DNA of 33,596 bases. It comes from Kiritimatiellia bacterium (lineage in GTDB: Bacteria > Verrucomicrobiota > Kiritimatiellia > RFP12 > UBA1067). The notes under the pieces are model-generated. The model did no database searches. It saw only the letters and a list, made by a program, of their open reading frames with translations, and was not told where the DNA came from. Where the stretch lies: positions 70,438 through 104,033 of the forward strand of contig JAFRDO010000065.1 in NCBI GenBank assembly GCA_017403825.1. The letters are read 5' to 3'. The position numbers and the translations under genes were made by a program. Of this stretch, positions 1 through 8,451 are shown in pieces (positions within the stretch are counted from its first letter, which is position 1; every line of letters begins with the position of its first letter).

Positions 1-1
1 C

Positions 2-1303
2 GGGGCGGAAGACCTGAAGGCGATGCTGAAGAAGATACGGGACGCCGGGATAACGCCGGGCTTCCATACTCTCCAGACCCACATCGGCTGCGAAAGCCGC
101 TACGTAACGCCAGTCGCAGACCCGCGCCTCAACCTGACGCGCCGGTTCACGCTCGCGAAGCCGGTCGCCGCCGAAGGAGAGCCGGGCGAGCTGGAGGTAC
201 TGGAGAACCCAGTCGATTCTCCGCGCCATGACAAGGTGCGCATACTGAAGTTCGGCGGAGAGCTCTTCTCTTACGAAGGCTATGTCACGGTTCCGCCGTA
301 CCGGTTCACCGGCGTCAGGCGCGGCTGCTGGAAGACCGCCCCAGCCGCGCATCCGCGAGGCGAGATAGGCGGAGTCCTCGACGTTAGCGAGTTCGCCGCC
401 ATCAGCTGCTACCTTGACCAGAAGACCGACCTGCAGGACGAGATCGCCGAGAAGATCGCCGCCATCTACAACTGCGGCATGGAGTTCTGCTACTTCGACG
501 GCTCGGAGGGCGTCGACCCGCCGTGCGGCGTCAACGTCTCACTCGCGCAGGTCCGCGTGACAAGCAGGCTCGGAAAGCCGCCTCTCTTCACCGAGGGCGC
601 CGCCAAGAGCCACTTCGGCTGGCACCTCCAGGCCGGGGCGAACGCGTTCGACATATTTCCGCCTGAGATATTCAAGAAGATGATCGTCAAGTTCCCTCAG
701 GACGAGGCGCCCCTCATGCAAAAGGACTTCACCCGCCTCGACTTCGGCTGGTGGCACCTGTACCTGCCGGGGCTGACGGTCACGCTGAGAGACCGCGTGC
801 CTTACGCAAAAGTCAAGACCGTCGGCACGCAGATGGACATGTGGGAGTTCGGCACGAGCCGTGCCGCCGCGTGGGACTGTCCGGCAACGGTAAGGCTGCC
901 GCCGACCCTGGTCGCGAAGCACCCGCGCATCGACGACATTCTCGAAGTCATGCGGCGCTGGGAGGACGTCCGCGCGCGCGGATTGCTCACGCCCGAATGG
1001 CGCACGGCCCTCAAGTCGCAGACGCAGGAGCACCACCTCTTCCTAAACGCCGGCGGCGAGTACGAGCTGCTGCCGATCGAGATGCTGCCGACGCCGGAGA
1101 AGGCTCCTGACGCGCGCGGATTCATCTTCACCCGCAACGGACAACGCGTAATCGCCTGCTGGCACACGAGCGGCTCGGCCTCGCTCGCCATTGCGCTCGA
1201 CAGTCCCAAGACGCTGCCCCTGGCCGGGCTCCGCTACATCGAAACCTCGCTCTCAGCCGACGACGCCAAGGCGGCCTGGGCTGCGGCATCGGAAAAGCAA
1301 TGA
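2..1303 (+). CDS. TIM-barrel glycosidase-like protein, 5' end outside window
   Basis: The reading frame is open to the left edge of the window, so the true start lies upstream and only about 433 C-terminal residues are visible. I do not recognise the family with certainty. The visible start (KKIRDAGITPGFHTLQTHIG) looks like a barrel strand-helix unit of a glycoside hydrolase. A later segment reads FCYFDGSEG, where an Asp after a hydrophobic strand could be catalytic. The C-terminal 100 residues look like a beta-sandwich (GFIFTRNGQRVIACWHTSG), as is common after a catalytic barrel. It ends 4 nt before the start of an ABC ATPase gene, so the two are probably co-transcribed. No signal peptide can be judged because the N-terminus is missing. 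The coding call is secure; the glycosidase role is inference. Confidence 0.6.
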   Translation, partial: GAEDLKAMLKKIRDAGITPGFHTLQTHIGCESRYVTPVADPRLNLTRRFTLAKPVAAEGEPGELEVLENPVDSPRHDKVRILKFGGELFSYEGYVTVPPYRFTGVRRGCWKTAPAAHPRGEIGGVLDVSEFAAISCYLDQKTDLQDEIAEKIAAIYNCGMEFCYFDGSEGVDPPCGVNVSLAQVRVTSRLGKPPLFTEGAAKSHFGWHLQAGANAFDIFPPEIFKKMIVKFPQDEAPLMQKDFTRLDFGWWHLYLPGLTVTLRDRVPYAKVKTVGTQMDMWEFGTSRAAAWDCPATVRLPPTLVAKHPRIDDILEVMRRWEDVRARGLLTPEWRTALKSQTQEHHLFLNAGGEYELLPIEMLPTPEKAPDARGFIFTRNGQRVIACWHTSGSASLAIALDSPKTLPLAGLRYIETSLSADDAKAAWAAASEKQ

Positions 1304-1307
1304 CGCC

Positions 1308-2120
1308 GTGCTGCTGAAGATAGAGAACCTGGACGTATCCTTCCGGAGCGACGAAGGCGACGTGGTGCGCGCGGCGCGCGACGTAAGCCTGACGCTCGAC
1401 AGGGGCGAGGTCCTCGGCATCATCGGGGAGTCTGGCTCCGGGAAAAGCTCGGTCGCCATGTCGGTGCCGCGCCTCCTGCCCAGCCCGCCGGCATTCTGGC
1501 CCAAGGGCCGCATACTTCTGGACGGGGCCGACACGCTCTCAATGCCGCTGCGCGAACTGCGCAGCTTGCGCGGACGCAAGATCGGCGTGATCTTCCAGGA
1601 TCCGATGGGCTCGCTCTCGCCGCTGCACCGCATCGCCGACCAGCTCGTGGAGACTGTGCTGCTGCACGAGGACATCTCGCGGCAAGCCGCCCGCGAACGC
1701 GCGCTCGACTGGCTCGGAAGAGTCGGCATACCTGACCCTGCGGTGCGCGCAAGGGCCTACCCGCACGAGCTGTCCGGCGGCATGCAGCAGCGCGTGATGA
1801 TCGCGATGGGACTGATGCTCGGGCCGGACCTTCTCATCGCCGACGAGCCCACCACCGCGCTCGACGTAACGATGCAGGCGCAGATACTGAAGCTCATGAA
1901 GCGCCTGCACAGGGACAATTCGGCGATACTGCTCATAACGCACGACCTCGGCGTAGTGTCGCAGATGGCGACGAGTCTCGCGGTAATGAGGGACGGGCTG
2001 GTGATCGAGACGTCCGACGACCCTGCGGCATTCTTTGCCGGGCCTGCCCATCCGTACTCGCAGGCGCTAGTGGCCGAAGCGCGAAAGATGGAGCTGAAGC
2101 GAGCTACTCGCGAATCCTGA
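1308..2120 (+). CDS. Peptide/oligosaccharide ABC transporter ATP-binding protein (OppD/DppD type)
   Basis: A 270-residue nucleotide-binding subunit of a peptide-type importer. It shows Walker A (GESGSGKSS), the Q-loop (VIFQDPMGSLSPLH), the signature (LSGGMQQRVMIAMGL), Walker B (LLIADEPTTALD) and the H-loop (LLITHDLGVV). The start is the GTG at 1308, preceded by GGAAAAG about ten bases upstream. The open frame continues further upstream but only inside the previous gene. OppD and DppD usually have about 330 residues; here the C-terminal extension stops soon after HPYSQALVAEA, so the cysteine-containing tail is absent. No permease or binding protein is visible, and the partners presumably lie upstream of the window. 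Members of this transporter class also import oligosaccharides, which would fit the glycosidase-like neighbour, but the substrate is not shown by the sequence. The 3' end overlaps ymdB tail to tail. Confidence 0.88.
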   Translation: MLLKIENLDVSFRSDEGDVVRAARDVSLTLDRGEVLGIIGESGSGKSSVAMSVPRLLPSPPAFWPKGRILLDGADTLSMPLRELRSLRGRKIGVIFQDPMGSLSPLHRIADQLVETVLLHEDISRQAARERALDWLGRVGIPDPAVRARAYPHELSGGMQQRVMIAMGLMLGPDLLIADEPTTALDVTMQAQILKLMKRLHRDNSAILLITHDLGVVSQMATSLAVMRDGLVIETSDDPAAFFAGPAHPYSQALVAEARKMELKRATRES

Positions 2121-2877
2121 ACGCGGCTATCGACGACGCCTTGCCCGTCGCCGGGTCGAACTCTATGACCGCACCCTCCATCGTGCACGGTCCGTCCGCC
2201 ACCTCGAAGCGCGCCGGCATTCCGGTTACGAACTTCCGCGTGACAGGCTTAAGGTCGCGGCCGATAGACGAGACGTAAGGTCCGGTCATGCCGAGGTCGG
2301 TCATATATGCCGTCCCCTTCGGCAGCAGCATCGCGTCCGACGTCTGCACGTGGGTGTGCGTGCCGACAACGGCGGTGACGCGCCCGTCGAGATAGTGGGC
2401 CATGGTGATCTTCTCGCTCGTAGCCTCGGCGTGGAAGTCCACAAAGACCGGCACATCCTTCGGGATCTCGGCGAGAGCGCGGTCCATCGCCTTGAAGGGA
2501 CAGTCGGCAGGGCTCATGAACACGCGCCCCTCGACGTTCACGACAGCGAAGCGGAACGTGGGCATCGTGACTATGCACCAGCCGCGGCCAGGGCATTCGG
2601 ACGGGAAGTTCGCCGGGCGCACGAGGTTCCCGATGCCGCCGATCTGGCCGGCGAACTCCTTCTGCCCCCACGTGTGGTCGCCCAGCGTGATGGCGTCGGT
2701 CCCGGCCTCGAAGATCTCCTGCGCGAGCGCGGCAGTTATGCCGCTGCCCGCGGCGCAGTTCTCGGCGTTCACGACCACGGCGCCGATGCCGTGCTCGGCG
2801 CGCGCCCTGGCAAGCTCGCGCTTCAGCATCCGCCTGCCGGGGTTGCCGACGACATCGCCTATCATCATGATCTTCAT
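2104..2877 (-). CDS. ymdB: YmdB-family metallophosphoesterase
   Basis: A 257-residue protein of the YmdB/TIGR00282 family, cytoplasmic dimetal phosphoesterases that act on 2',3'-cyclic nucleotides in the characterised Bacillus protein. The visible metal-site motifs are GDVVGNPG, VVNAENCAAGSG, DFHAEATSEK and VVGTHTHVQTSD, followed by the family's DLGMTGP segment. Length is normal. The usual GNHTW motif here reads GDHTWGQKE, so a metal-ligand Asn is replaced by Asp. The ATG at 2877 overlaps the stop of the Sel1 gene in an ATGA, which supports this start over upstream in-frame ATGs. It is the last gene of the hisS operon. Its last 17 bases overlap the convergent ABC ATPase gene, so there is no room for an intergenic terminator. 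Confidence 0.88.
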   Translation of the reverse strand: MKIMMIGDVVGNPGRRMLKRELARARAEHGIGAVVVNAENCAAGSGITAALAQEIFEAGTDAITLGDHTWGQKEFAGQIGGIGNLVRPANFPSECPGRGWCIVTMPTFRFAVVNVEGRVFMSPADCPFKAMDRALAEIPKDVPVFVDFHAEATSEKITMAHYLDGRVTAVVGTHTHVQTSDAMLLPKGTAYMTDLGMTGPYVSSIGRDLKPVTRKFVTGMPARFEVADGPCTMEGAVIEFDPATGKASSIAAFRIRE

Positions 2878-3599
2878 TTGCGCTCCCTCAGCCATTTCGC
2901 CGCAGCCGCGTCGCCTCTGGCGGCGCGTCCGCGCATCCCCCAGAGGAGAGAAAGCTCCATGTCCTTCTTCACGCCGTGCCCGAACTGGTACATCGCCGAA
3001 ATGTTGTCCATTGCCTCCGGGTGCCCGGCCTCGGCGGCGGACCGATAGCACTGGAAGGCCATCTCCATGTCCTGCTTGCAGCCCAGGCCCTGCAGGTAGC
3101 AAGCTCCGAGGTTGACGAAGCCGTTCGGGTCACGCTGGGCCGCCGCCCGGCTGAAGTAGCCGTAACTGCGCTCAAGCACCCGCTGAAGCTTGTTGGTGTC
3201 CACTGAACCCCTGAGGTTGAGCGCCTCATGCGTGGCCAGCGCCCCAAGGGCGTTGAGCGCCTGCACGTTGCCTCCGTCCGCCGCACGGAGAAGCATCCGC
3301 ACGTCGTTGCTCTCCAGCGACAGCAGATACCACGCCAGCGGATTGTCCCTCTGCTCGGCAAGGGCCTTGATGCGGTCCCGGGACGCGGCAAGATACCGGG
3401 CGGCAAGCTTCTTGTCGTCCGTCGTCACCCCGACCACGAACTGCTGGAGCGGACGCCCCGCCGCGGCATCTCGCTCGACTATCTCCTTCGCAGCCGCAAA
3501 CGTCTTTGCTCCTGAGGCCGACGGCGAGTTGAGCACCGTCGCAACGGCGTCTGCCGACGTCATCGCGAAGAGCAGCGGAATGGCGGCGAGAATCGTCAT
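2874..3599 (-). CDS. Secreted Sel1-repeat (TPR-like) protein
   Basis: A 241-residue protein with a short hydrophobic N-terminus (MTILAAIPLLFAMTSADA) that looks like a signal peptide, so export to the periplasm is likely. Residues from about 130 to the end contain Sel1-like helical hairpins: the pattern LGACYLQGLGCKQDMEMAFQCYRSAAEAGHPEAM is a textbook repeat (read here as adjoining segments), followed by a second repeat starting at ISAMYQFGHGV. Such repeats mediate protein-protein contacts and are not catalytic. The start ATG overlaps the stop of the methyltransferase-like gene (ATGA), and its own stop overlaps the ymdB start, so translation is probably coupled. No partner can be named. Confidence 0.8.
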   Translation of the reverse strand: MTILAAIPLLFAMTSADAVATVLNSPSASGAKTFAAAKEIVERDAAAGRPLQQFVVGVTTDDKKLAARYLAASRDRIKALAEQRDNPLAWYLLSLESNDVRMLLRAADGGNVQALNALGALATHEALNLRGSVDTNKLQRVLERSYGYFSRAAAQRDPNGFVNLGACYLQGLGCKQDMEMAFQCYRSAAEAGHPEAMDNISAMYQFGHGVKKDMELSLLWGMRGRAARGDAAAAKWLRERK

Positions 3600-4027
3600 G
3601 TGTAGGGTCGGAACCTGTTGTTGAGCGTCCGCCAGTTCTTCTTAAGGGCGCATATCGAAAGCGTGCGGCCGCCGAAGCCGAAACGCCACCAGGCCGGACG
3701 CTCCACCTCGACGATGTTGAAACCGTCACGCACCATGGAATAGACATCGGGAAGAGAGAGCCCTTGCTGCTTCTTCGTCCGCTGCGGGACGGTAAAGAAG
3801 AGCCTGCCCTCTGGCTTCAGCACGCGATGAGCCTCCCGAACCGAGGCGCGAGAGACTACGCCGCTATCCATGATGACGACTTCAAACTGCTCGTCCTCGA
3901 ACGGAAACTCGGGGAGATTCCCTATGGCCCGCCACGCACGGCCGCGGAGGCGCACGTAGCGCGGTGGCAGCCCGTCTTCCGGGAATCCGACCTCCAGACT
4001 GGTGCGTACGTCCTTCAGTTCAGGCAT
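3596..4027 (-). CDS. Class I SAM-methyltransferase-like protein, lacks motif I
   Basis: A 143-residue protein resembling the second half of a type-11 methyltransferase. FPFEDEQFEVVIMDSGVV corresponds to the strand-4 region, and REAHRVLKPEGRLFFTVP is the typical post-motif helix and strand 5. The glycine-rich SAM-binding motif I (GxGxG) expected near the N-terminus is absent, and the protein is 60-100 residues shorter than usual. It may be a degenerate or minimal form that cannot bind SAM alone. Its start at 4027 overlaps the 3' end of hisS by 13 bases and its stop overlaps the Sel1 gene start. I see no frameshift remnant upstream, because that space is hisS coding sequence. Confidence 0.62.
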   Translation of the reverse strand: MPELKDVRTSLEVGFPEDGLPPRYVRLRGRAWRAIGNLPEFPFEDEQFEVVIMDSGVVSRASVREAHRVLKPEGRLFFTVPQRTKKQQGLSLPDVYSMVRDGFNIVEVERPAWWRFGFGGRTLSICALKKNWRTLNNRFRPYT

Positions 4028-5247
4028 ACCTCGGTCTCCGTACGCGTGTCAAGGTCCTTCATCCTGGCGGCACCACGCGCTACGTCGTCCGGCCCGAGGA
4101 ACACCGCCTTCGCCGCACCGCTTTCCGAGGCGTGCGAAAAGAACTTCTTGGGCTTCATGCTCCTGAGCGAAAGGTCGACCCTCTCGCCGCCGCGCCTGAG
4201 GCGCGTCGCGAGGGCTAGCGCGGCGTCACGCTGCTCCGGAAACATGAAGCCGACGGCAACGCCGACGCGCGCCTTCGCGGCGTCCGCGCCAAGGCGCGCC
4301 TTCAGCAACTCCGTCACCACTACGTCGCCAAAACCGAGCCCGACGGCAGTCGCAGGCTCGCCGCCGATGGTGGTCAGGAGGTTGTCGTACCTCCCGCCGC
4401 CGAAGATAGCGCGGAACTCGCCGGCCGTGTCGAAGCATTCGAAGACAATGCCGGTGTAGTAGGAGAGGCCGCGTATCACCGAGATGTCGAACTGAAGCAC
4501 ATCGGCGAAGCCAGCGACTTCGGCAAGGCGGAAAAGCTCCACAAGCTCCGGGCAGCCGGAACAGTCGCGGGTGTCCATTACGGCGAAGGCCGCCTGCGTT
4601 TCCGCCTCAGAGAGGCCGCCGTCGCGGAGCATCGCGGCAATCTCGAAATCCGGCATCTTACCGCGCTTGTCCAGCGCAAGGAAGACCTGCGCGTGGCGCT
4701 CCGGCGCGATGCCGCTCCCGGCAAGCAGCTCGCCAAGGAAGCGGCGCGACGACACGCGCACGCGGAAATCGCTGTCGGAGAGGCCCATGCGCCTGAGGGC
4801 GTCCACCGCCGCGCCTATCACCTCCGCCTCGGCAAGAATCGATTCCTCGCCGATGATGTCCACGTTCCACTGGTAGTGCTCGCGCTTGCGGCCTTTAGTC
4901 ATGCGCTCGTAGCGGAAGCACTGGGCGATCGTCGTCCATTTCAGCGGAAACGGAAGCTCCTTCTGGCGCTGGGCGACCATCCTGGCCAGCGTCGGCGTCA
5001 TCTCGGCCCGAAGCGCGAGGTGGCGGTCGGACTTGTCGTAGAAGTGGTATATCTGCTCGCCTACCTCTTCGCCGGCCTTGCGCGCCAGCAGCTCGTAGCT
5101 CTCCACTACGCAGGCGTCATAAGGCTCGAAACCGGCGGCGTCCGCCGCCGCGCGGAACGCGCCGAACACCCGGTTGCGCCACGCCATGTCAGCCGGATAG
5201 AAGTCCCGCATGCCGCGGGGCGCCTCGAAACTGATCTTGTCTGCCAT
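4015..5247 (-). CDS. hisS: Histidine--tRNA ligase
   Basis: A 410-residue class II aminoacyl-tRNA synthetase that charges tRNA-His in the cytoplasm. It shows the N-terminal PRGMRDFYP segment, motif 2 (CFRYERMTKGRKREHYQWN), the HisRS-specific strand RGLSYYTGIVFE, motif 3 (GGGRYDNL...GLGFGD) and a C-terminal anticodon-binding domain from about residue 320. Length is normal for the bacterial enzyme. The ATG at 5247 is chosen because GAGGGCAGGG precedes it at good spacing and because homologues start with a similar MADKISFEAPRGMRD; the open frame further upstream is not coding. It is the first gene of a four-gene operon with the methyltransferase-like, Sel1 and ymdB genes, read from the extended -10 promoter at 5274-5282. 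Confidence 0.96.
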   Translation of the reverse strand: MADKISFEAPRGMRDFYPADMAWRNRVFGAFRAAADAAGFEPYDACVVESYELLARKAGEEVGEQIYHFYDKSDRHLALRAEMTPTLARMVAQRQKELPFPLKWTTIAQCFRYERMTKGRKREHYQWNVDIIGEESILAEAEVIGAAVDALRRMGLSDSDFRVRVSSRRFLGELLAGSGIAPERHAQVFLALDKRGKMPDFEIAAMLRDGGLSEAETQAAFAVMDTRDCSGCPELVELFRLAEVAGFADVLQFDISVIRGLSYYTGIVFECFDTAGEFRAIFGGGRYDNLLTTIGGEPATAVGLGFGDVVVTELLKARLGADAAKARVGVAVGFMFPEQRDAALALATRLRRGGERVDLSLRSMKPKKFFSHASESGAAKAVFLGPDDVARGAARMKDLDTRTETEVCLN

Positions 5248-5273
5248 ATGTCCCTGCCCTCTGTTGGACTCAT

Positions 5274-5282
5274 AGTATAGCA
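5274..5282 (-). promoter_or_regulatory. hisS promoter, extended -10
   Basis: On the minus strand this reads TGCTATACT, an extended -10 (TGn plus TATACT). The predicted transcription start is near 5267, giving a leader of about 20 nt that carries the hisS Shine-Dalgarno sequence. The region 17 bp upstream (CCGCAC) does not match a sigma70 -35 box. The site sits in the 61-base gap between the HAD gene and hisS. Confidence 0.6.
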
Positions 5283-5308
5283 AAAATCCGCGAAAAGTGC
5301 GGCGCGCC

Positions 5309-6538
5309 TTACGTCTGGCCGGGCGCTTCCCTGAAGTGGGTCCGGCCGGCGGTGCCAGCGGCAAGGGCGCTGCGGAACTCGGCGAACGGCGCATTCTTAG
5401 CCGTCGGCGCGAAGTCGATCTCCGGCGCATAGCCGAGCCGCTCCGACACGTAGGCGTAGGCAAAGTGCTCAAGCGTGCGGCCCATCGCCCGGCAGCTCAT
5501 CACGAAGTCGGTCAGGCGGCGCGTTGCGAGGTCGGCGACGACATAGCAGACCAGCCCCTGCTCGCCAAAGCGGTCGCCCGCGCGGAAGACGAACACGCGG
5601 CGGTCCGGACGCGCGACGAGCGCGGCGAAGTCCTCGCGCGTGCGGCGGATCGTCGTGGCGTTGAACTGGTTGGTTTTGCCTGCCATCTGGGCGAGACGGT
5701 CAAGGTCGGCCTCCGAGGCAAGCGCGGGACGCACCCAGAGCGCGAGGTCGTCGAGATAGTCGTCGGTCGTCGCGAACTGGCGCAGCGGAGGGCGCGGACG
5801 CGCATAGTCGGCGGCACGCAGACGGTCTTCGTCCGTCGTTCCCATGCCGGAGAAGAAGTATTCCCTGAGCCGCCGCAGGAACTGCCGGGGCCGCGCCAGG
5901 TCGTCCGGGAACGGCGCCACCGCCACCTCCGGCAGATGCGCCGCCATCTGGGCGCGCTCGTACGGATTGTCATCCACGAAGACCGCCGCGTCAGGGGAAA
6001 GGTTCAGCTCGCGGCATGCGTCCAGCAGGTTGCCGGCCTTTGGTGCCCAGTTGACGCGGCAAACGGTGAACCAGTCTAGCTCGAACGGATCGTTCTTCGA
6101 AAGAAGCACGAGCGCCACTCCGTCGTCGCGCAGTTCCCTGAGCCCCTGCTGGAAATCGACGTATGGCGTCAGCGCGTCACGTCCGTCCTCCGACAGGATC
6201 CCGCGCCACAGCGTGTTGTCCGCATCGACGGCAAGGATCTTCTTCGGTGCGCGAAGGCGCTCCCACGCGAACTCATCCACGATGGCGCGGATCCCGTCAA
6301 GCGAATACGGGCAGCCGGACAGCTTGGCGAGGCGCGGGTCGAAGAAGCCGGGGACTTCGTCGGCGAGGACTGCGTCGTGCGCCGTCACGTCGTAGACGAA
6401 GTCGGGGCGGAACTCGTCGAGGGGCGGCGAGTCGGGGCCGTGGACATCGTAACCGGCCTCGCGGAAATACGGTGCAATCAGCTCGAGGGCCACGTTGCCA
6501 GTGAGGGCGATGCGGAGGCGCGGAGAATCCTGGGTCAT
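5309..6538 (-). CDS. FkbH-like HAD-superfamily protein (HAD-IIIC)
   Basis: A 409-residue protein of the FkbH-like family. Residues 1-95 form a divergent N-terminal domain. The HAD core starts at ILAVDADNTLWRG (Asp105 and Asp107, the nucleophile and acid/base pair) with LLSKND near 160 and FVDDNPYERA near 215. The C-terminal domain carries the family hallmark GKTNQFNATTIRRT, which resembles an acyltransferase fold. In polyketide pathways FkbH loads glyceryl groups on carrier proteins; many stand-alone members are of unknown function. No carrier protein or polyketide gene is nearby, so the substrate is unknown. The start at 6538 overlaps the dnaG stop (ATGA), so it is the last gene of the greA-dksA-lspA-dnaG operon. 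Confidence 0.82.
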   Translation of the reverse strand: MTQDSPRLRIALTGNVALELIAPYFREAGYDVHGPDSPPLDEFRPDFVYDVTAHDAVLADEVPGFFDPRLAKLSGCPYSLDGIRAIVDEFAWERLRAPKKILAVDADNTLWRGILSEDGRDALTPYVDFQQGLRELRDDGVALVLLSKNDPFELDWFTVCRVNWAPKAGNLLDACRELNLSPDAAVFVDDNPYERAQMAAHLPEVAVAPFPDDLARPRQFLRRLREYFFSGMGTTDEDRLRAADYARPRPPLRQFATTDDYLDDLALWVRPALASEADLDRLAQMAGKTNQFNATTIRRTREDFAALVARPDRRVFVFRAGDRFGEQGLVCYVVADLATRRLTDFVMSCRAMGRTLEHFAYAYVSERLGYAPEIDFAPTAKNAPFAEFRSALAAGTAGRTHFREAPGQT

Positions 6539-8436
6539 CCGTTCCACTGGCGAAGCTCCTCGCGTATCATGTCCTTGGCGGAATGCCACTTGACGGCGGC
6601 AAGGCGTTTCGCCGCGACGGAAAGACGCAGACGCTCCATTTCCGAAGCCGTGTCACCGACAGCCGGCAATCCGCCGCGACGGCGATGAAGCGCGGCGATC
6701 CAAAGCGAACGAATGAAGTTCTTCATGTTGTCGACGGCGCTCAGCTCGCTTGCCTGGGCCTTGCCTCCCTCAAGGAGAATCCTATCGAACCACGCGCGTT
6801 CGCGGACGGAGAGTCCGTCGGCGAACGACCGAAGATGGTCAGCTCCGTCGACTACTCCCGTCCGCCATGCCGAGATGAAGCGCACGGTGAAGTCGGAGAC
6901 GAATACAGGCGGCAGAAGGAACTCTCCGACCATGTCGTCCAGCGTCTTATCCTGCTCGTTCTCCATGAGGAAGGCGCAGAGCGCCATTTCGCCGGGCGGT
7001 GGCGCGGCCACGGCGGCGTCCTCCCCGGAAATAGGCTCGGAAGGCTCCTGAAGGTCCAGGGGATCCTGCAGGTCTGCCGGGGCATCCTGCGGCTGAGGAG
7101 GCGGACGGCGTTTCTGGGTTGCCGCGTTTTCAAGCGTCTTTTCAAGCTCCGAATTGAGCGCGGAGGCTGGCAGGCCGGTCAGGCGGGAGGCCTCGGCGAG
7201 CATGCCGGCGCGAAGTACGGCGTTCGGACATGCCGCGACTGTATCGAGAAGTTCGCGGGCGATGCGGCCGACGGCATCGACCGAAGTCGGGTCGCGCTCG
7301 GCGGCGCGAGCCGAACGCACCTGGAACGACATGATGGACTCCGCGTTGTCGAGCATGGCGCGGAACTCATCGGCCGGGTGCGCCCGAAGGAATGAGTCGG
7401 GGTCGTCGCCGCCGGGCAGCGATACGACGCGCACCGGCAGTCCGGCGGCCAGGCAAAGGCGGGCGGACCTGACGGTGGCCTTGTGTCCGGCAGCATCGTC
7501 GTCGTAGACGAGCGCGACTTGCTCGGCCAGGCGGGAGATCATGCGGACATGCTCTTCGGTGAAGGCCGTGCCCTGTCCGGCGACGGCGTTGGGGAAGCCG
7601 CTAGTCTGGAGGCGTATGCAATCGATCTGCCCTTCGCAGACGATTACCTCGTGGTGCGGGGCCTTGCCGATCGCACGCGCGGCGGTGTCGAAACCGTAAA
7701 GGACGCTCGACTTCTTGAAGATGGTGGTCTCGGGGGAGTTGACATACTTGCCGGAGTTCTTCGAAGCTACGAGCTGGCGTCCTGAGAAGCCGACGACGCG
7801 GCCCTGCTTGTCGCGGATCGTGAACATCAAGCGCCCGCCGAAGCGGTGGTAACCATAGTCGCCGGGGCGCGTCGGAGCGCGCATGACGCCGGCCTCCTCC
7901 AGCTCCGCCGGGGAGTATCGGTACTTTTCAGCCCATTTCAGCATCGTTGCGGCACCGTTCGGCGCGTAGCCGATCAGATAGTCGGACTGAATCTTCTCGC
8001 CAAGGTCGCGTCCGCGCAGGTACTCGCGTGCCGCCGCGCCCTCCTTGGCGCGAAGGAGGCAACGATGATAGAACTGGGCGAGCTCGGCCATCAGCGCGTA
8101 GAGCCGGGCACGGCGGCCAGCCTCAGGATCTTCGCGGGACTCCAGCTTGACGCCGCACTGGTCGGCGAGCTTCTTCACGGCCTCCACGAAAGTGAGGCCC
8201 TCCATTCTCTGGACGAACTTTATCGCGTCGCCGCTCTCGCCGCACCCGAAGCAATGGTAGAAGCCCCTGGACTCGTTTATGCTGAAGCTGGGAGTCTTCT
8301 CGTGGTGGAACGGGCAGCACGCCTTCTTGGCGGAGCCTGCGGACTTGACCTGCACGCCGTAGGAGGCGATCAGGTCGGCGAGGTCGATGCGCGACTTGAT
8401 CTCCTCGATGGCCGATTCTGTGATTCCGCCCGCCAT
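6535..8436 (-). CDS. dnaG: DNA primase
   Basis: A 633-residue replicative primase that makes RNA primers on single-stranded DNA at the fork. It has an N-terminal CHC2 zinc finger (Cys41, His44, Cys62, Cys65 in CPFHHEKTPSFS...FYHCFGCGESGD), a polymerase core, and a Toprim fold with EVIVCEGQIDCI (Glu268) and VYDDDAAGHK (Asp312-314). From about residue 445 a proline-rich linker leads to a C-terminal helical domain that would contact DnaB helicase. Length is in the normal range. It starts 15 bases after lspA, and its stop overlaps the FkbH-like gene. In many bacteria dnaG sits with rpoD and rpsU; here it is instead under a promoter shared with RNA-polymerase secondary-channel factors. Confidence 0.96.
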   Translation of the reverse strand: MAGGITESAIEEIKSRIDLADLIASYGVQVKSAGSAKKACCPFHHEKTPSFSINESRGFYHCFGCGESGDAIKFVQRMEGLTFVEAVKKLADQCGVKLESREDPEAGRRARLYALMAELAQFYHRCLLRAKEGAAAREYLRGRDLGEKIQSDYLIGYAPNGAATMLKWAEKYRYSPAELEEAGVMRAPTRPGDYGYHRFGGRLMFTIRDKQGRVVGFSGRQLVASKNSGKYVNSPETTIFKKSSVLYGFDTAARAIGKAPHHEVIVCEGQIDCIRLQTSGFPNAVAGQGTAFTEEHVRMISRLAEQVALVYDDDAAGHKATVRSARLCLAAGLPVRVVSLPGGDDPDSFLRAHPADEFRAMLDNAESIMSFQVRSARAAERDPTSVDAVGRIARELLDTVAACPNAVLRAGMLAEASRLTGLPASALNSELEKTLENAATQKRRPPPQPQDAPADLQDPLDLQEPSEPISGEDAAVAAPPPGEMALCAFLMENEQDKTLDDMVGEFLLPPVFVSDFTVRFISAWRTGVVDGADHLRSFADGLSVRERAWFDRILLEGGKAQASELSAVDNMKNFIRSLWIAALHRRRGGLPAVGDTASEMERLRLSVAAKRLAAVKWHSAKDMIREELRQWNG

Positions 8437-8451
8437 GCGACCCCAGTGCCG

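Noticed and set aside
4015..5472. Longer hisS start at 5472
   Set aside because: The extra 75 residues are Arg/Ser/Pro-rich, run through the promoter and the end of the HAD gene, and lack homology to HisRS; the ATG at 5247 has a good ribosome-binding site.
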